Shown one piece after another: positions 1 to 9,247 of a stretch of 41,270 nt of DNA. Below the pieces are notes generated by a model. That model was not told where the DNA came from. It searched no databases and worked only from the letters and a program-made list of their open reading frames with translations. Made by a program: the position numbers and the translations under genes. Source of the DNA: a virus; IMG/VR virus record IMGVR_UViG_3300031920_000102, positions 1-41,270 of that record; one strand, given 5' to 3'. The first letter of the stretch is position 1. Each line of letters starts with the position of its first letter.

Positions 1-1
1 A

Positions 2-373
2 ATTAAAAAAATAAAACCAAATGATGGGTTTATCACTTCTTTTAGACCAGTAGAAGAATCAAAATTATTTACTTATTGTAAAGATAATGATATGTTAATT
101 AACAATGATAATATATTAAATACTAAAGCTGAAATACATCCTTGGGATTTTGGACCATATATAAAAATGTCTGATAGTTTAAAATGGTTTGTTGTTGGGT
201 ATCGAAATAAAATTTTATATTATTTTTTCTTAAGAAGAAAACAACAGATTTTAAAAAATTTTATTGGTATATATATTAATCCATTTATCTCTCAACATTT
301 TAAATTTCAAACAGCGTTTGTTAGTGGGTATTGGAAATATATTTTAAAAATAAAAAAATATAAATTTCATTAA
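2..373 (+). CDS. C-terminal end of a radical SAM/B12-type protein (partial)
   Basis: The frame is open through the left edge of the window, so only the C-terminal ~123 residues are visible. The stretch TSFRP..ESKLFTYCKDNDML resembles the end of the catalytic barrel in B12-binding radical SAM enzymes, where a TPYPGTELYEYCKENGLL-like segment is usual. The Cys triplet that would bind the iron-sulfur cluster must lie upstream of the window. The tail is Phe/Tyr/Lys-rich with no further motif. The stop is two bases before the ATG of the next gene, which carries a second copy of the same domain end. The family call is an inference from a short motif. Confidence 0.4.
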   Translation: MKKIKPNDGFITSFRPVEESKLFTYCKDNDMLINNDNILNTKAEIHPWDFGPYIKMSDSLKWFVVGYRNKILYYFFLRRKQQILKNFIGIYINPFISQHFKFQTAFVSGYWKYILKIKKYKFH

Positions 374-375
374 AT

Positions 376-984
376 ATGATAAAAAATTATAACAATTGTT
401 ATGTTACACACAATGCTGCTTATTATTCAAATTATAATTTAATATACGAATCAATAAGAATTGTTAATAATGATCATGTTAATTGGTGGGCAGGTATTAA
501 TAAAAAAATTACAGTTACTGAAATAAAAGAACAAATTTTAAGAATAAAAAGATTATTAATTGAAACAGGACATACTTTAGTTTTTGGATGTTCGTTTATG
601 GTTGGACAATATAATGAAACAAATCAAGACTTTAAAAAAACGATAAAATTATTTAGATTTATAATGAAAAATATGGATACTGTTTCTTGTTTCTTTTTTC
701 CGATGACACCTTATCCGGGTTCGGATGTATATGAAATAATAAAAGAAAAATACCAATTTACTGATTTGGATTTTTATAATGAATTTTTCAAAGACAATGA
801 AAGATTAAAAATTATATATAATATTTCAAATATTCGTGATAAAAAAATATATATAAATTTGAAGAAGATAAAATTATTGTATTTATGGTTATATTTTCGG
901 AAACAAAATTTTTCAAATAAATTTAAATTAATTAAAGATAGAATAGATCATTATAAAAGAAAGGGTGTGTTAATTGATGTATAA
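376..984 (+). CDS. Radical SAM-like protein lacking the N-terminal cluster-binding half
   Basis: 202 residues. The middle matches the second half of a radical SAM barrel: GCSFMVGQYNETNQDFKKTI corresponds to the family's G.F.(I/V)G.P.ET..D...T segment, and MTPYPGSDVYEIIKEKY to the TPYPGT.LYE segment. The first half of the barrel with CxxxCxxC is absent. Reading upstream in the same frame meets a TAA at 361-363, so the gene cannot simply extend. It is either a truncated decayed copy or a domain acting in trans with a neighbour. It overlaps the sulfotransferase gene by 8 bases, so translation is probably coupled. Confidence 0.5.
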   Translation: MIKNYNNCYVTHNAAYYSNYNLIYESIRIVNNDHVNWWAGINKKITVTEIKEQILRIKRLLIETGHTLVFGCSFMVGQYNETNQDFKKTIKLFRFIMKNMDTVSCFFFPMTPYPGSDVYEIIKEKYQFTDLDFYNEFFKDNERLKIIYNISNIRDKKIYINLKKIKLLYLWLYFRKQNFSNKFKLIKDRIDHYKRKGVLIDV

Positions 985-2479
985 AAATGTTTTTATTGTG
1001 TCGGCAAGAAGAAGTGGAACACATCTCACTATAGATACCGTTGTTAATAATTTTAATTATAGTAAGTTAGATGATAAAATATTTTATGATGAAATTAACG
1101 ATGTTAATATTAATCAATTTTATGATGAAATCTCAGAAGGTAAAAATGTAATTTGGTCACATTCTCACGATTTTAATCTTCAGAAAGAAGATATTTTATA
1201 TAATTCACATATAATTTACGTATATAGAGATATTAGGGATATAATTACGTCTGGATATTATCGCACAATAAAAAAAATGAATAAATATATACCATTTAAC
1301 GAATATTTTTATTCAATTAATCATAATTACACAACAATTAAAAAAGATTTAACATTATTGGATTATGGGATTTTGATAGATAATCAAAAAAAATGGTTTT
1401 CTGTATATGTGGCGAAAGAATTATTAGGTTTGAATATGATGGTAATTTCATATGAAGAAATTATTAATGATTACCATAATTCAGTAAAAAAAATAGGTAA
1501 ATTCTTAAAAGAAGAAATTAAAGAAATTAAAGACGTTAGATTAAAATCTTTAACTGATATTAAGCCAGATTTAGATTATAGCTATAATGATTTTAGAAAA
1601 GGTGGAATTGGTGATTGGAAAGAAACCTTTGGATTAGAGTGGGGTGAGAAAATAAAAGAAAAATATGATAAAGAAGTTGGTGTATATGTGAATAAATATA
1701 TTAAAGACAATGATTATCTCGATAACCATGATCCTGTAAAACAATATTTCCAAAAAGATAGTAATGATTGGGTGAAACTTGAACAGGAATATGATTTAGA
1801 ATTAAATAGTAGTAAAAATGAGTTTCTTGATCCAATGGTTGAATATGGATTAACCATTGATGAATTAATTAAAAACAGATATGATTTGTGTGAAAGAAAA
1901 ACAGATGATGTTAGATATATTCATAAAGTTTTTTTCTATAAAAATTTAGTTCTGAAATTTCTTTATCCATGTAAAGCTAATTTAGATAGAGATACGTTTA
2001 ATCATATAACATCTGCTGCATCTAAAAGGAATTTATTACGTATTATTAAAACACATAAATTTTTATCCGAAAACAAAATTACACCAGAATTATACTATGC
2101 TGGTATTTATGAGAAAATATTGTTTGTGGTCCAAGAAAGAGTTCCGGATAAAGAAATATTAAAAGATTTAGTTTATCTGGATAAAAATTGGAAATGGTTG
2201 GTTGATAATAAAATATACCCTAAAATATTAAAGAAATTTTTTATAGCTATAAACAATGGTATTGTTATGTGTGATTATATTTATCATTTATCTAACAATG
2301 CCCTTATTAATGGTGAAATAGTACATTTGGATTTAGACGGTATTTTCCATTTTAATTCAGTTGAAGAAATGAAAAAATCGGAAATATATAATAAAACAAT
2401 AAAGTTGTTTAAAGATTTAGATCAATTATGGATAGAAAAACATGGATATAGTGAATTAGAAAAACATATATGCCAATAA
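977..2479 (+). CDS. PAPS-dependent sulfotransferase fused to a kinase-like domain
   Basis: 500 residues. The N-terminal half is a sulfotransferase: SARRSGTHL at residues 9-17 is the 5'-phosphosulfate loop, YVYRDIRDIITSGYY is the 3'-phosphate-binding helix with Arg and Ser, and RKGGIGDWKETF is the family's KGxxGxWK motif. From about residue 300 a second domain begins: VLKF (candidate ATP-binding Lys), VVQERV (hinge-like), and HLDLDGIF, which resembles the metal-binding Asp loop of aminoglycoside/lipopolysaccharide kinase-like folds. The likely job is sulfation, and perhaps phosphorylation, of a glycan or small acceptor. The ATG at 977 is preferred over TTG at 974. The end overlaps the next sulfotransferase gene by 10 bases. 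The sulfotransferase call is firm; the kinase-like call is inference. Confidence 0.7.
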   Translation: MYKNVFIVSARRSGTHLTIDTVVNNFNYSKLDDKIFYDEINDVNINQFYDEISEGKNVIWSHSHDFNLQKEDILYNSHIIYVYRDIRDIITSGYYRTIKKMNKYIPFNEYFYSINHNYTTIKKDLTLLDYGILIDNQKKWFSVYVAKELLGLNMMVISYEEIINDYHNSVKKIGKFLKEEIKEIKDVRLKSLTDIKPDLDYSYNDFRKGGIGDWKETFGLEWGEKIKEKYDKEVGVYVNKYIKDNDYLDNHDPVKQYFQKDSNDWVKLEQEYDLELNSSKNEFLDPMVEYGLTIDELIKNRYDLCERKTDDVRYIHKVFFYKNLVLKFLYPCKANLDRDTFNHITSAASKRNLLRIIKTHKFLSENKITPELYYAGIYEKILFVVQERVPDKEILKDLVYLDKNWKWLVDNKIYPKILKKFFIAINNGIVMCDYIYHLSNNALINGEIVHLDLDGIFHFNSVEEMKKSEIYNKTIKLFKDLDQLWIEKHGYSELEKHICQ

Positions 2480-3099
2480 ATCATAAATATCAAATAATTT
2501 TCATACATATACCTAAAATTGCAGGTACAAGTATTGAAGTGTTTTTTAATATGCAGAAAAAAGAACTTTTTTATGGTGATTTTTATCAATATAATAATGG
2601 TTTTTCTACGGCATCGCAACATTTAACACCATTAGCGTTAAAAGAAAAAATTTCACCCGATACATTTAATAATTATTTTAAATTTACATTTGTTAGAAAT
2701 CCCTATGATAGAATCATATCAGAATATTATTATAAACGAATAAATAATCAAAACTTAATATCATATAATGATTTTACATATTGGTTAAATAATTTTTTAC
2801 ATAAAATAGATAGTGATCATAAATTACCACAATATAAATATGTTTACGATCACACAAATAACACAGATAAATTAATTAATTTTATTGGTAAATATGAAAA
2901 TCTATCACATGATTTTAATAAAATATTAAAATTAATAAACTATAGGGAGGATAATTTAAAATTAGGTAAACATTATGATAGTAATAATTTTTTAAATGTT
3001 CCTAAATTAAATAAAGATAAATTATTAACAAAAGAAAATAGGGATAAAATAATTGATACATATAAATTAGATTTTGAACTTTTTTCATATTCAACATAA
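2470..3099 (+). CDS. Sulfotransferase, Sulfotransfer_2-like
   Basis: 209 residues. FIHIPKIAGTSIE near the N-terminus is the hallmark 5'-phosphosulfate loop of the carbohydrate sulfotransferase family (F.HIPK.AGTS), and FTFVRNPYDRIISEYYY is the 3'-phosphate-binding motif (FVR.P.DR..S.Y). The protein is short but carries both cofactor loops. It has no signal peptide or membrane segment, so it acts in the cytoplasm. Its ATG overlaps the end of the preceding sulfotransferase, making a co-translated pair. The acceptor is unknown; a phage- or host-made polysaccharide is the natural guess. Confidence 0.75.
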   Translation: MPINHKYQIIFIHIPKIAGTSIEVFFNMQKKELFYGDFYQYNNGFSTASQHLTPLALKEKISPDTFNNYFKFTFVRNPYDRIISEYYYKRINNQNLISYNDFTYWLNNFLHKIDSDHKLPQYKYVYDHTNNTDKLINFIGKYENLSHDFNKILKLINYREDNLKLGKHYDSNNFLNVPKLNKDKLLTKENRDKIIDTYKLDFELFSYST

Positions 3100-3116
3100 A
3101 AAAATATCTATAAAAA

Positions 3117-3152
3117 CTCTTGCAATGTATAAATAAAAAGTATATTTTTATC
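3117..3152 (+). promoter_or_regulatory. Candidate bipartite promoter CTTGCA-N16-TATATTTTTATC
   Basis: CTTGCA and TATATTTTTATC are separated by exactly 16 bases, about 35 bases upstream of the VWA gene start. The same arrangement with the same spacing recurs before the gene at 21364, which supports it as a promoter type. Confidence 0.4.
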
Positions 3153-3185
3153 ACCCCATAATATTAACTTAAAAACACAGAAATA

Positions 3186-3926
3186 ATGGCAGAAAAGAAA
3201 AAAGTAAAAAAAACAGTAAAGAAAACAACAATCACAGTTGAAGAAGAAATTATTGACACTAATGAGAAAACACAAATGATTTGTGTTCTTGATACTTCTG
3301 GTTCAATGAGTAGTATTATTGAAGAAGCTCGTGGAGGTTTCAATGAATTTATAAAAAAACAAAAAGAACTTCCGGATGAAGCAACTATAACTGTTGCATT
3401 ATTTGATAGTGGGTATGAATTAATTTATGATAATATTGATATTAAAGAAGCTGAAGAATTAACAGATGCTGTTTGGTATCCAAAAGGTATGACTGCATTA
3501 AATGATGCAATCGGTAAAACAATCAATGACGTAAAGGCAACACACGCTAAAATGAAGAAGAATGATGTTCCGGATAAAGTTATTGTGTGTATTGTAACAG
3601 ATGGTTATGAAAATAACAGTAAAGAATATTCTTCTGATGATGTTAAAAATTTAATCGCTAAGTGTGAGAAAGATAATTGGACATTTATGTTTTTAGCTGC
3701 TGATCAAGATGCTTTTGCTGCATCACGTAGTTTTGGTATTAAAGACGGTAACACCATGAACTATGTTAAATCAAAAAAAGGTAATGAAGCAATGTTTAGT
3801 ACAGTAACTGCATCTGTGGGTAATATGAGAGGTGCTTCTGTAAGTGATGTAAGTTATCAAGCACAAATGGATAATCTTGTGGTAAATAATGAAGTAAAAG
3901 AATCTGAAATTGAAGATGATGATTAA
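3186..3926 (+). CDS. von Willebrand factor A domain protein
   Basis: 246 residues. A Lys-rich, acidic N-terminal tail of ~28 residues precedes a VWA domain with all three parts of the metal-dependent adhesion site: DTSGS at 36-40, Thr in GMTALNDAI near 102, and Asp in VTDGYENN near 139. Such domains bind a protein partner through a divalent metal. There is no signal peptide, so it works inside the cell or virion. It forms its own unit with an upstream promoter-like element and a downstream hairpin terminator. A much larger VWA protein lies on the other side of the nrdJ-like gene. The partner is unknown. Confidence 0.8.
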   Translation: MAEKKKVKKTVKKTTITVEEEIIDTNEKTQMICVLDTSGSMSSIIEEARGGFNEFIKKQKELPDEATITVALFDSGYELIYDNIDIKEAEELTDAVWYPKGMTALNDAIGKTINDVKATHAKMKKNDVPDKVIVCIVTDGYENNSKEYSSDDVKNLIAKCEKDNWTFMFLAADQDAFAASRSFGIKDGNTMNYVKSKKGNEAMFSTVTASVGNMRGASVSDVSYQAQMDNLVVNNEVKESEIEDDD

Positions 3927-3963
3927 TCATATTTTTCTTTTATTATAATTCGTTAATGTAGTT

Positions 3964-3994
3964 AAAAAAAGGGTGTTAGTTCATCCTTTTTTTT
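3964..3994 (+). terminator. Rho-independent terminator
   Basis: An A-run, stem GGGTG/CATCC with a short TTAGTT loop, then a run of eight Ts follows the VWA gene by ~35 bases. Confidence 0.7.
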
Positions 3995-4062
3995 CCTAAA
4001 AATTTGTTAGTCAAATTGTTAAAAAATAGAAAAAGTTTCCAATTAATTTTATATAAATTGCT

Positions 4063-4071
4063 GTATTTATC
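4063..4071 (+). promoter_or_regulatory. GTATTTAT element upstream of nrdJ
   Basis: GTATTTATC lies 55 bases upstream of the reductase ATG. It is one of a set of near-identical intergenic elements in this window, read here as phage promoter cores. Confidence 0.4.
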
Positions 4072-4125
4072 TAAGCTGAACAGCACATTTACATTATTAA
4101 AAATTATAAAAAATTATTATTGCTT

Positions 4126-6768
4126 ATGAGTGAAAAATCATTAAAAGTTTTCCCAAGAGATGAAGTTTATGGGGAAACATTAGAGTATTTTAGTGGCGAT
4201 ACTTTAGCTACAGAAGTTTGGATTAATAAATACTGTTTAAAAGATTCTGATGGTAATCTTTACGAAAAAAATCCGGATCAGATGCACAGAAGATTAGCCA
4301 AAGAATTCGCAAGAATTGAAAATAATTACAAAAACCCCCTCACAGAAGAAGTAATCTACGAAAGATTAAAAAAATTCAATAGAATTGTTCCCGGTGGTTC
4401 ATCAATGAATGGTATCGGAAATGATTTTCAAGTTACATCACTATCTAATTGTTTTGTGATTGGTAATGAAAAAGATTCTGATTCGTATGGTGGAATAATG
4501 AAATTGGATCAAGAAATGGTACAACTTCAAAAAAGAAGAGGTGGTGTTGGTCTTGATTTATCATTTATACGTCCTGCAGGGACACCTGTAAAAAATAGTG
4601 CTATAACATCAACTGGTGTTGTTCCATTCATGGAAAGGTACTCAAATTCAACCAAAGAGGTTGCACAGGATGGTCGAAGAGGTGCATTAATGGAATCGAT
4701 ATCGATTATACATCCAGATGCTGAGAATTTTATTGATGCTAAGATGGAAAAGGGTAAAGTAACTGGTGCAAATATTTCTATTAAGATAACCGATGACTTT
4801 ATTAAAGCAGTTAAAAATGATGAATTATTTATACAACACTATCCTGTGGATTGGAAACATTTTCATCAAGATGAATTAACCGCTGGATTTATATCTGAAT
4901 TAGAAGAAGGTGATTTAAAAGAAGATAAATTATATGTATTGGGTAAGGGTTTTTACGCTAAAGCAGTAAATGCTCGTAGAATTTGGGAAAAAATTATACA
5001 TAATGCATGGGAGAGAGCAGAACCCGGTATATTATTTTGGGATACTATTATTAACGAATCAATTCCTGATTGTTATGGTGATTTAGGTTATAAAACAGTG
5101 TCAACAAACCCATGTGGTGAAATTCCACTTTGTCCTAATGATAGTTGTAGGTTATTAGCTCTTAATTTATATGGATATGTTGAAAATCCATTTACACCAG
5201 AAGCTAAATTTAAATTTGATCTATTTAAATCCGATACTATTATTGCTCAGAGGTTGATGGATGATCTTGTTACTCTTGAGATTGAAAAAATTGGTAAAAT
5301 AATAGAAAAAATTAAGAATGATCCTGAAGATGAGTTTATTAAACAATATGAGATTAATGTTTGGGAAAACATACTTAAAAAAACTACTGATGGTAGAAGA
5401 ACTGGTTTAGGTGTGACTGCTGAAGGTGATATGTTGGCAGCATTGGGTTATAGATACGGTACTGATGAAGCTAATAAATTTAGTGAACATGTTCATAAAA
5501 CATTGAAATTAAGTGCTTATCGTTCATCAGTAACAATGGCTAAAGAACGTGGTTCGTTTCCAATTTACGATGCAAAACGTGAGCCATATAATCCATTCAT
5601 TCAAAGAATAAAAGATGAGGATTCTCTATTATATGCTGATATGGTTACATATGGTCGTAGAAATCTTGCTCTGTTAACTATAGCACCAACTGGAACATTA
5701 TCTTTAATGACACAAACAACATCAGGTATTGAATGTGTTTTCCTTCCGGTGTATAAAAGATCGAAAAAAGTAAACCCCTCTGATAAAAATATTCGAGTTG
5801 ATCGAGTTGATGATGAAGGTATTGCATGGACAGAATATTCTGTATTTCATAAAAGATTTGAAGATTGGTTAGTTATTAAGGGGTATGATCTTGATGTAAT
5901 TAGAACAATGAAAGGTGAACAGATTGATGAAATAATTAAACAATCACCATACTATAAAGCAACATCACAGGATGTTGATTGGGTAAAAAAGGTTGAAATG
6001 CAAGGCATGGTTCAAAAACATGTTGATCATTCTATATCTGTGACTGTTAATTTACCTAATGACGTTTCAGAAGATATTGTTAAAGCAGTCTATGAAACAG
6101 GTTGGGATTGCGGTTGTAAAGGTATTACTGTATATCGAGAAGGTAGTAGGGAAGGTGTTTTAGCATCTGAAAAAGAAAGAGAAAGAAAAAATAGATTAGA
6201 ACTATATAGAGATAATCACGTACCTAAAAGACCTAAACGTTTGAAAGGTGATATTCATCGTTTTCAAAACAATCTTGAAAAGTGGATTGCTGTTGTTGGT
6301 ATCAATGATGATAGACCTTATGAGATTTTCACTGGTAGATTAGAGAATGGATTAAGTAAATTACCTAATTCAGTAAGTGAATGTGAGATCGTTAAAATAG
6401 TTTTTAATGATAAAGATGGTAATAGACAAAAAAGGTATGACCTTGAGTATATGGATAACGATGAAAAAATAATACTTGAAGGTGTGTCACATACATTTAA
6501 TAAAACATACTGGAATTACGCTAAATTTATTTCAGCAGTATTAAGACACGGTATGCCGATTATTTATACACATGAATTAATTGAAACATTAGATTTTGAT
6601 GAAGATCATATTAATACATGGAAAAATGGTGTTGCTCGTGTAATTAAACGATACATTAAAGACGGTGAGAAGAAAAAAGGCACTTGTCAAGTTTGTGGTG
6701 GAAGTGATTTTGAGTATAAAGAAGGTTGTCTTTTATGTATTGGTTGTGGTTGGTCAGCATGTAGTTAA
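4126..6768 (+). CDS. nrdJ: Adenosylcobalamin-dependent (class II) ribonucleoside-diphosphate reductase
   Basis: 880 residues. It reduces ribonucleotides to deoxyribonucleotides with a cobalamin-derived radical, in the cytoplasm. Visible landmarks: LSNCFVI with the N-terminal redox Cys109; NPCGEIPL with the Asn328/Cys330/Glu332 catalytic triad; and APTGTLS, the substrate phosphate loop. The C-terminal cysteine-rich tail (CQVCGG...CLLCIGCGWSAC) is typical of NrdJ, and no small subunit gene is nearby. Length fits the family. The ATG at 4126 is chosen over TTG at 4120. Codon use matches the neighbours. Being oxygen-independent and needing no second subunit, it suits a phage, but it ties replication to host cobalamin. 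Confidence 0.92.
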   Translation: MSEKSLKVFPRDEVYGETLEYFSGDTLATEVWINKYCLKDSDGNLYEKNPDQMHRRLAKEFARIENNYKNPLTEEVIYERLKKFNRIVPGGSSMNGIGNDFQVTSLSNCFVIGNEKDSDSYGGIMKLDQEMVQLQKRRGGVGLDLSFIRPAGTPVKNSAITSTGVVPFMERYSNSTKEVAQDGRRGALMESISIIHPDAENFIDAKMEKGKVTGANISIKITDDFIKAVKNDELFIQHYPVDWKHFHQDELTAGFISELEEGDLKEDKLYVLGKGFYAKAVNARRIWEKIIHNAWERAEPGILFWDTIINESIPDCYGDLGYKTVSTNPCGEIPLCPNDSCRLLALNLYGYVENPFTPEAKFKFDLFKSDTIIAQRLMDDLVTLEIEKIGKIIEKIKNDPEDEFIKQYEINVWENILKKTTDGRRTGLGVTAEGDMLAALGYRYGTDEANKFSEHVHKTLKLSAYRSSVTMAKERGSFPIYDAKREPYNPFIQRIKDEDSLLYADMVTYGRRNLALLTIAPTGTLSLMTQTTSGIECVFLPVYKRSKKVNPSDKNIRVDRVDDEGIAWTEYSVFHKRFEDWLVIKGYDLDVIRTMKGEQIDEIIKQSPYYKATSQDVDWVKKVEMQGMVQKHVDHSISVTVNLPNDVSEDIVKAVYETGWDCGCKGITVYREGSREGVLASEKERERKNRLELYRDNHVPKRPKRLKGDIHRFQNNLEKWIAVVGINDDRPYEIFTGRLENGLSKLPNSVSECEIVKIVFNDKDGNRQKRYDLEYMDNDEKIILEGVSHTFNKTYWNYAKFISAVLRHGMPIIYTHELIETLDFDEDHINTWKNGVARVIKRYIKDGEKKKGTCQVCGGSDFEYKEGCLLCIGCGWSACS

Positions 6769-6787
6769 TAATTAATTATAAAAAAAT

Positions 6788-6815
6788 AAAACTCAAGTAA
6801 TTATATTTGGGTTTT
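6788..6815 (+). terminator. Terminator after nrdJ
   Basis: AAAACTCAA pairs with TTGGGTTTT (one G-U) around a 10-base loop, 20 bases after the stop codon. Confidence 0.65.
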
Positions 6816-6894
6816 ATTATAATATTTCTTATATTTACCCCTTGAAATTTTAAAAATTGTAAAATATAATTGTAAATTAATAAACTGTAAAAAA

Positions 6895-9198
6895 ATGAAA
6901 AAACATTTGAAAATTGAAGAAGGATTTAATTTGATTACTCAAATAATCCAAAATGAAACAGAAGTAGAAGTAACTACTAACACAAATCACATTTTCGTAG
7001 TCGATGTCTCAGGGTCAATGTATTATGATCTACCACTAATCCGAAAACAGTTAAAAAACAAGTTATCCAATCTAATGAGAGAAGGTGATACTATCTCAAT
7101 TATTTGGTTTTCCGGAAGAAATGATAGTGGTGTTTTAAAAGAAGAGGTTGAAGTTAAATCATTAAAGACCTTAACTGATCTTCACGATGCCATTGACAAA
7201 TGGTTAACACCTGTTGGATTAACTGCGTTCCTAAAACCACTCCAACTAACAAAGGACATGGTTGCAAGAATTAAACAAAATAGACCTGACAGTGTATTTT
7301 CGTTTATCTTTTTAACTGATGGTTACAACAATGATTGTCCTTGGAATGAAGTTATTTCTGCACTTAAAGAAATGGAAGAAGATATAACTGCATCAACATT
7401 TGTTGAATATGGTTATTATGCTGACACTCAAAAACTCACACAAATGGCTGGTGTACTTGGTGGTGAAAAAATATCAACAAGTGACTTTGATGAGTTTGAA
7501 CCTATCTTTGAGCAAAAGATTTCCAATGGTTTACAAGGTGGTAAAAAAATCGTTGTAGATATTCCAGATGATTATCTATATGATTTCGCTTTTGCTGTTA
7601 ACAGTCAAGGAAGTGTTTTCTTGTATAATATTTCTGACGGTAAAATTATGGTATCTCCTGATATTAAAGAAATTAATTTCTTTTCTAAAACACCATTTGG
7701 TGATAGAGATTATCCTAACCTTAGTGGTAGTGATGGTATTGAAGAAAAAACAGATGTTGCATTATATGGTGCTATTTATGTTCTTTCAGATAAGTTAATG
7801 AATTTTGAAGCTGAGAAGATATTTTATGCTCTCGGTGATAATTATCATTATAAGCAATTATTAAATGCTTTTGGTAAACAAAAACTAAATTCATTTAAGA
7901 ATTCAATTAAAGATTGTATTACAGACACAGCCAAAAGATTTCCAAATGGTAGAAGTGCAATTCAACCTGTTGAAGATGATGCTTATTGTTTGATGAATTT
8001 AGTTAATGATCTTGCTTCTGATGAAAATTGTTTATTCTTTCCTAATCATGAAGATTTTGAATATAATCGTATTGGTAGAAAAAGAATAGCACGTGGTGAA
8101 GATTTATCTACTGCGGATAAAAAAAGATTATCCGAAGCAAAATCTGTTGATGAAGCAAACAAAATTCTTGAAGAACTAAAAGAAAAGAATGTTGATGTTA
8201 AGTTTGAAAACACCGACAAAGAAAGAGGATATTCTTTAAAGGATTTAGTTTGGAATAGTGTACGTGCTAATCTATCTGTTAGAATTAAAATCGATGGTAA
8301 AGCAATTCTTCCGGATAATAAATTTAAGATCAATGAGGTTGCTACTTACAAATACAACACATTTACATTGGTTAAAGATGGTATTGTTAATGTTGAGAAA
8401 ATTCCAGTATTGTATACACCGGAATTAGCTAAAAAATTAACAGAAAATGCTGTTGATCATACAATAACTGAAGAATTTAGTGGTAAAGTAGATGAAAAAA
8501 CATTTGGTAGAATAATTACCATTGATATAACATCATTACCTCTCATTAATAGAGCAATGGTGAAAGAGATATCAGCAAATGAATTAGCTTCATTAGAATG
8601 GGAATTAATTAAGCAACAAGCAGAAAAGAAAGTTTATGATTTTTATCGTAAAGACCTTTTCCCAAAAACAAGTGAAAATTTTGCTGTAATGCTTGGTCAG
8701 GAGTGTGCTGATTGGTTAAAAGAAATTGGTGTTACTGATTATAATGGTTTTGCACCTAAAACAGATACTGAAGAAGCTAAAGACTTCTATATGTCTGTTA
8801 ATCTTAAAACCAAAATTGCTGGAGTATCTGCATTACCAAAGGTTCTTGATGTTGTTAAGAAGATTGAAGATAATAAATCACTTAAACTTAATGAATGGTT
8901 GTTATCAGAACATATTAAGAATTATCAAGCACAACTTGAATCTGAAATGTTTAAATCATTAAGTGAAGATCAACAAAAAGAGGTGTTAAAAACATATCTT
9001 ATTAATAAAACAGATGCATTAAATGCAAAGAAAAGAGGAACTATGCAAAAGGTTGCTGAAATTAAATTTTCTTTGATTTTATCTAAACGTTGGTTTAAAG
9101 AATTCACAACTTTTGATGAAAACACATTAGATGTGAAATTAGATGAACAAGATGTGAAGTTTACTTTCGATCTTTCAGAAAAAGAACAGAAAATTTAA
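6895..9198 (+). CDS. Large von Willebrand factor A domain protein
   Basis: 767 residues. The VWA domain spans about 30-210: DVSGSM at 37-42, a Thr in the GLTAFLKPL segment and Asp in LTDGYNND complete the metal site. The remaining ~550 residues have no motif I recognise; they are charged, with helical stretches towards the C-terminus, and include a GGxK-rich junction near 210. There is no signal peptide or membrane segment. It is a single-gene unit with its own leader and a strong terminator. By analogy with other large cytoplasmic VWA proteins it could be a scaffold for a metal- or nucleotide-dependent complex, but no AAA+ ATPase partner is visible here. Confidence 0.75.
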   Translation: MKKHLKIEEGFNLITQIIQNETEVEVTTNTNHIFVVDVSGSMYYDLPLIRKQLKNKLSNLMREGDTISIIWFSGRNDSGVLKEEVEVKSLKTLTDLHDAIDKWLTPVGLTAFLKPLQLTKDMVARIKQNRPDSVFSFIFLTDGYNNDCPWNEVISALKEMEEDITASTFVEYGYYADTQKLTQMAGVLGGEKISTSDFDEFEPIFEQKISNGLQGGKKIVVDIPDDYLYDFAFAVNSQGSVFLYNISDGKIMVSPDIKEINFFSKTPFGDRDYPNLSGSDGIEEKTDVALYGAIYVLSDKLMNFEAEKIFYALGDNYHYKQLLNAFGKQKLNSFKNSIKDCITDTAKRFPNGRSAIQPVEDDAYCLMNLVNDLASDENCLFFPNHEDFEYNRIGRKRIARGEDLSTADKKRLSEAKSVDEANKILEELKEKNVDVKFENTDKERGYSLKDLVWNSVRANLSVRIKIDGKAILPDNKFKINEVATYKYNTFTLVKDGIVNVEKIPVLYTPELAKKLTENAVDHTITEEFSGKVDEKTFGRIITIDITSLPLINRAMVKEISANELASLEWELIKQQAEKKVYDFYRKDLFPKTSENFAVMLGQECADWLKEIGVTDYNGFAPKTDTEEAKDFYMSVNLKTKIAGVSALPKVLDVVKKIEDNKSLKLNEWLLSEHIKNYQAQLESEMFKSLSEDQQKEVLKTYLINKTDALNAKKRGTMQKVAEIKFSLILSKRWFKEFTTFDENTLDVKLDEQDVKFTFDLSEKEQKI

Positions 9199-9219
9199 CA
9201 TTATATCTATATATTATTT

Positions 9220-9247
9220 AACCCTCACAGAAATGTGGGGGTTTTTT
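9220..9247 (+). terminator. Strong Rho-independent terminator with GAAA tetraloop
   Basis: CCCTCACA-GAAA-TGTGGGGG followed by TTTTTT. It separates the plus-strand VWA gene from the convergent minus-strand gene ending at 9246. Confidence 0.9.
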
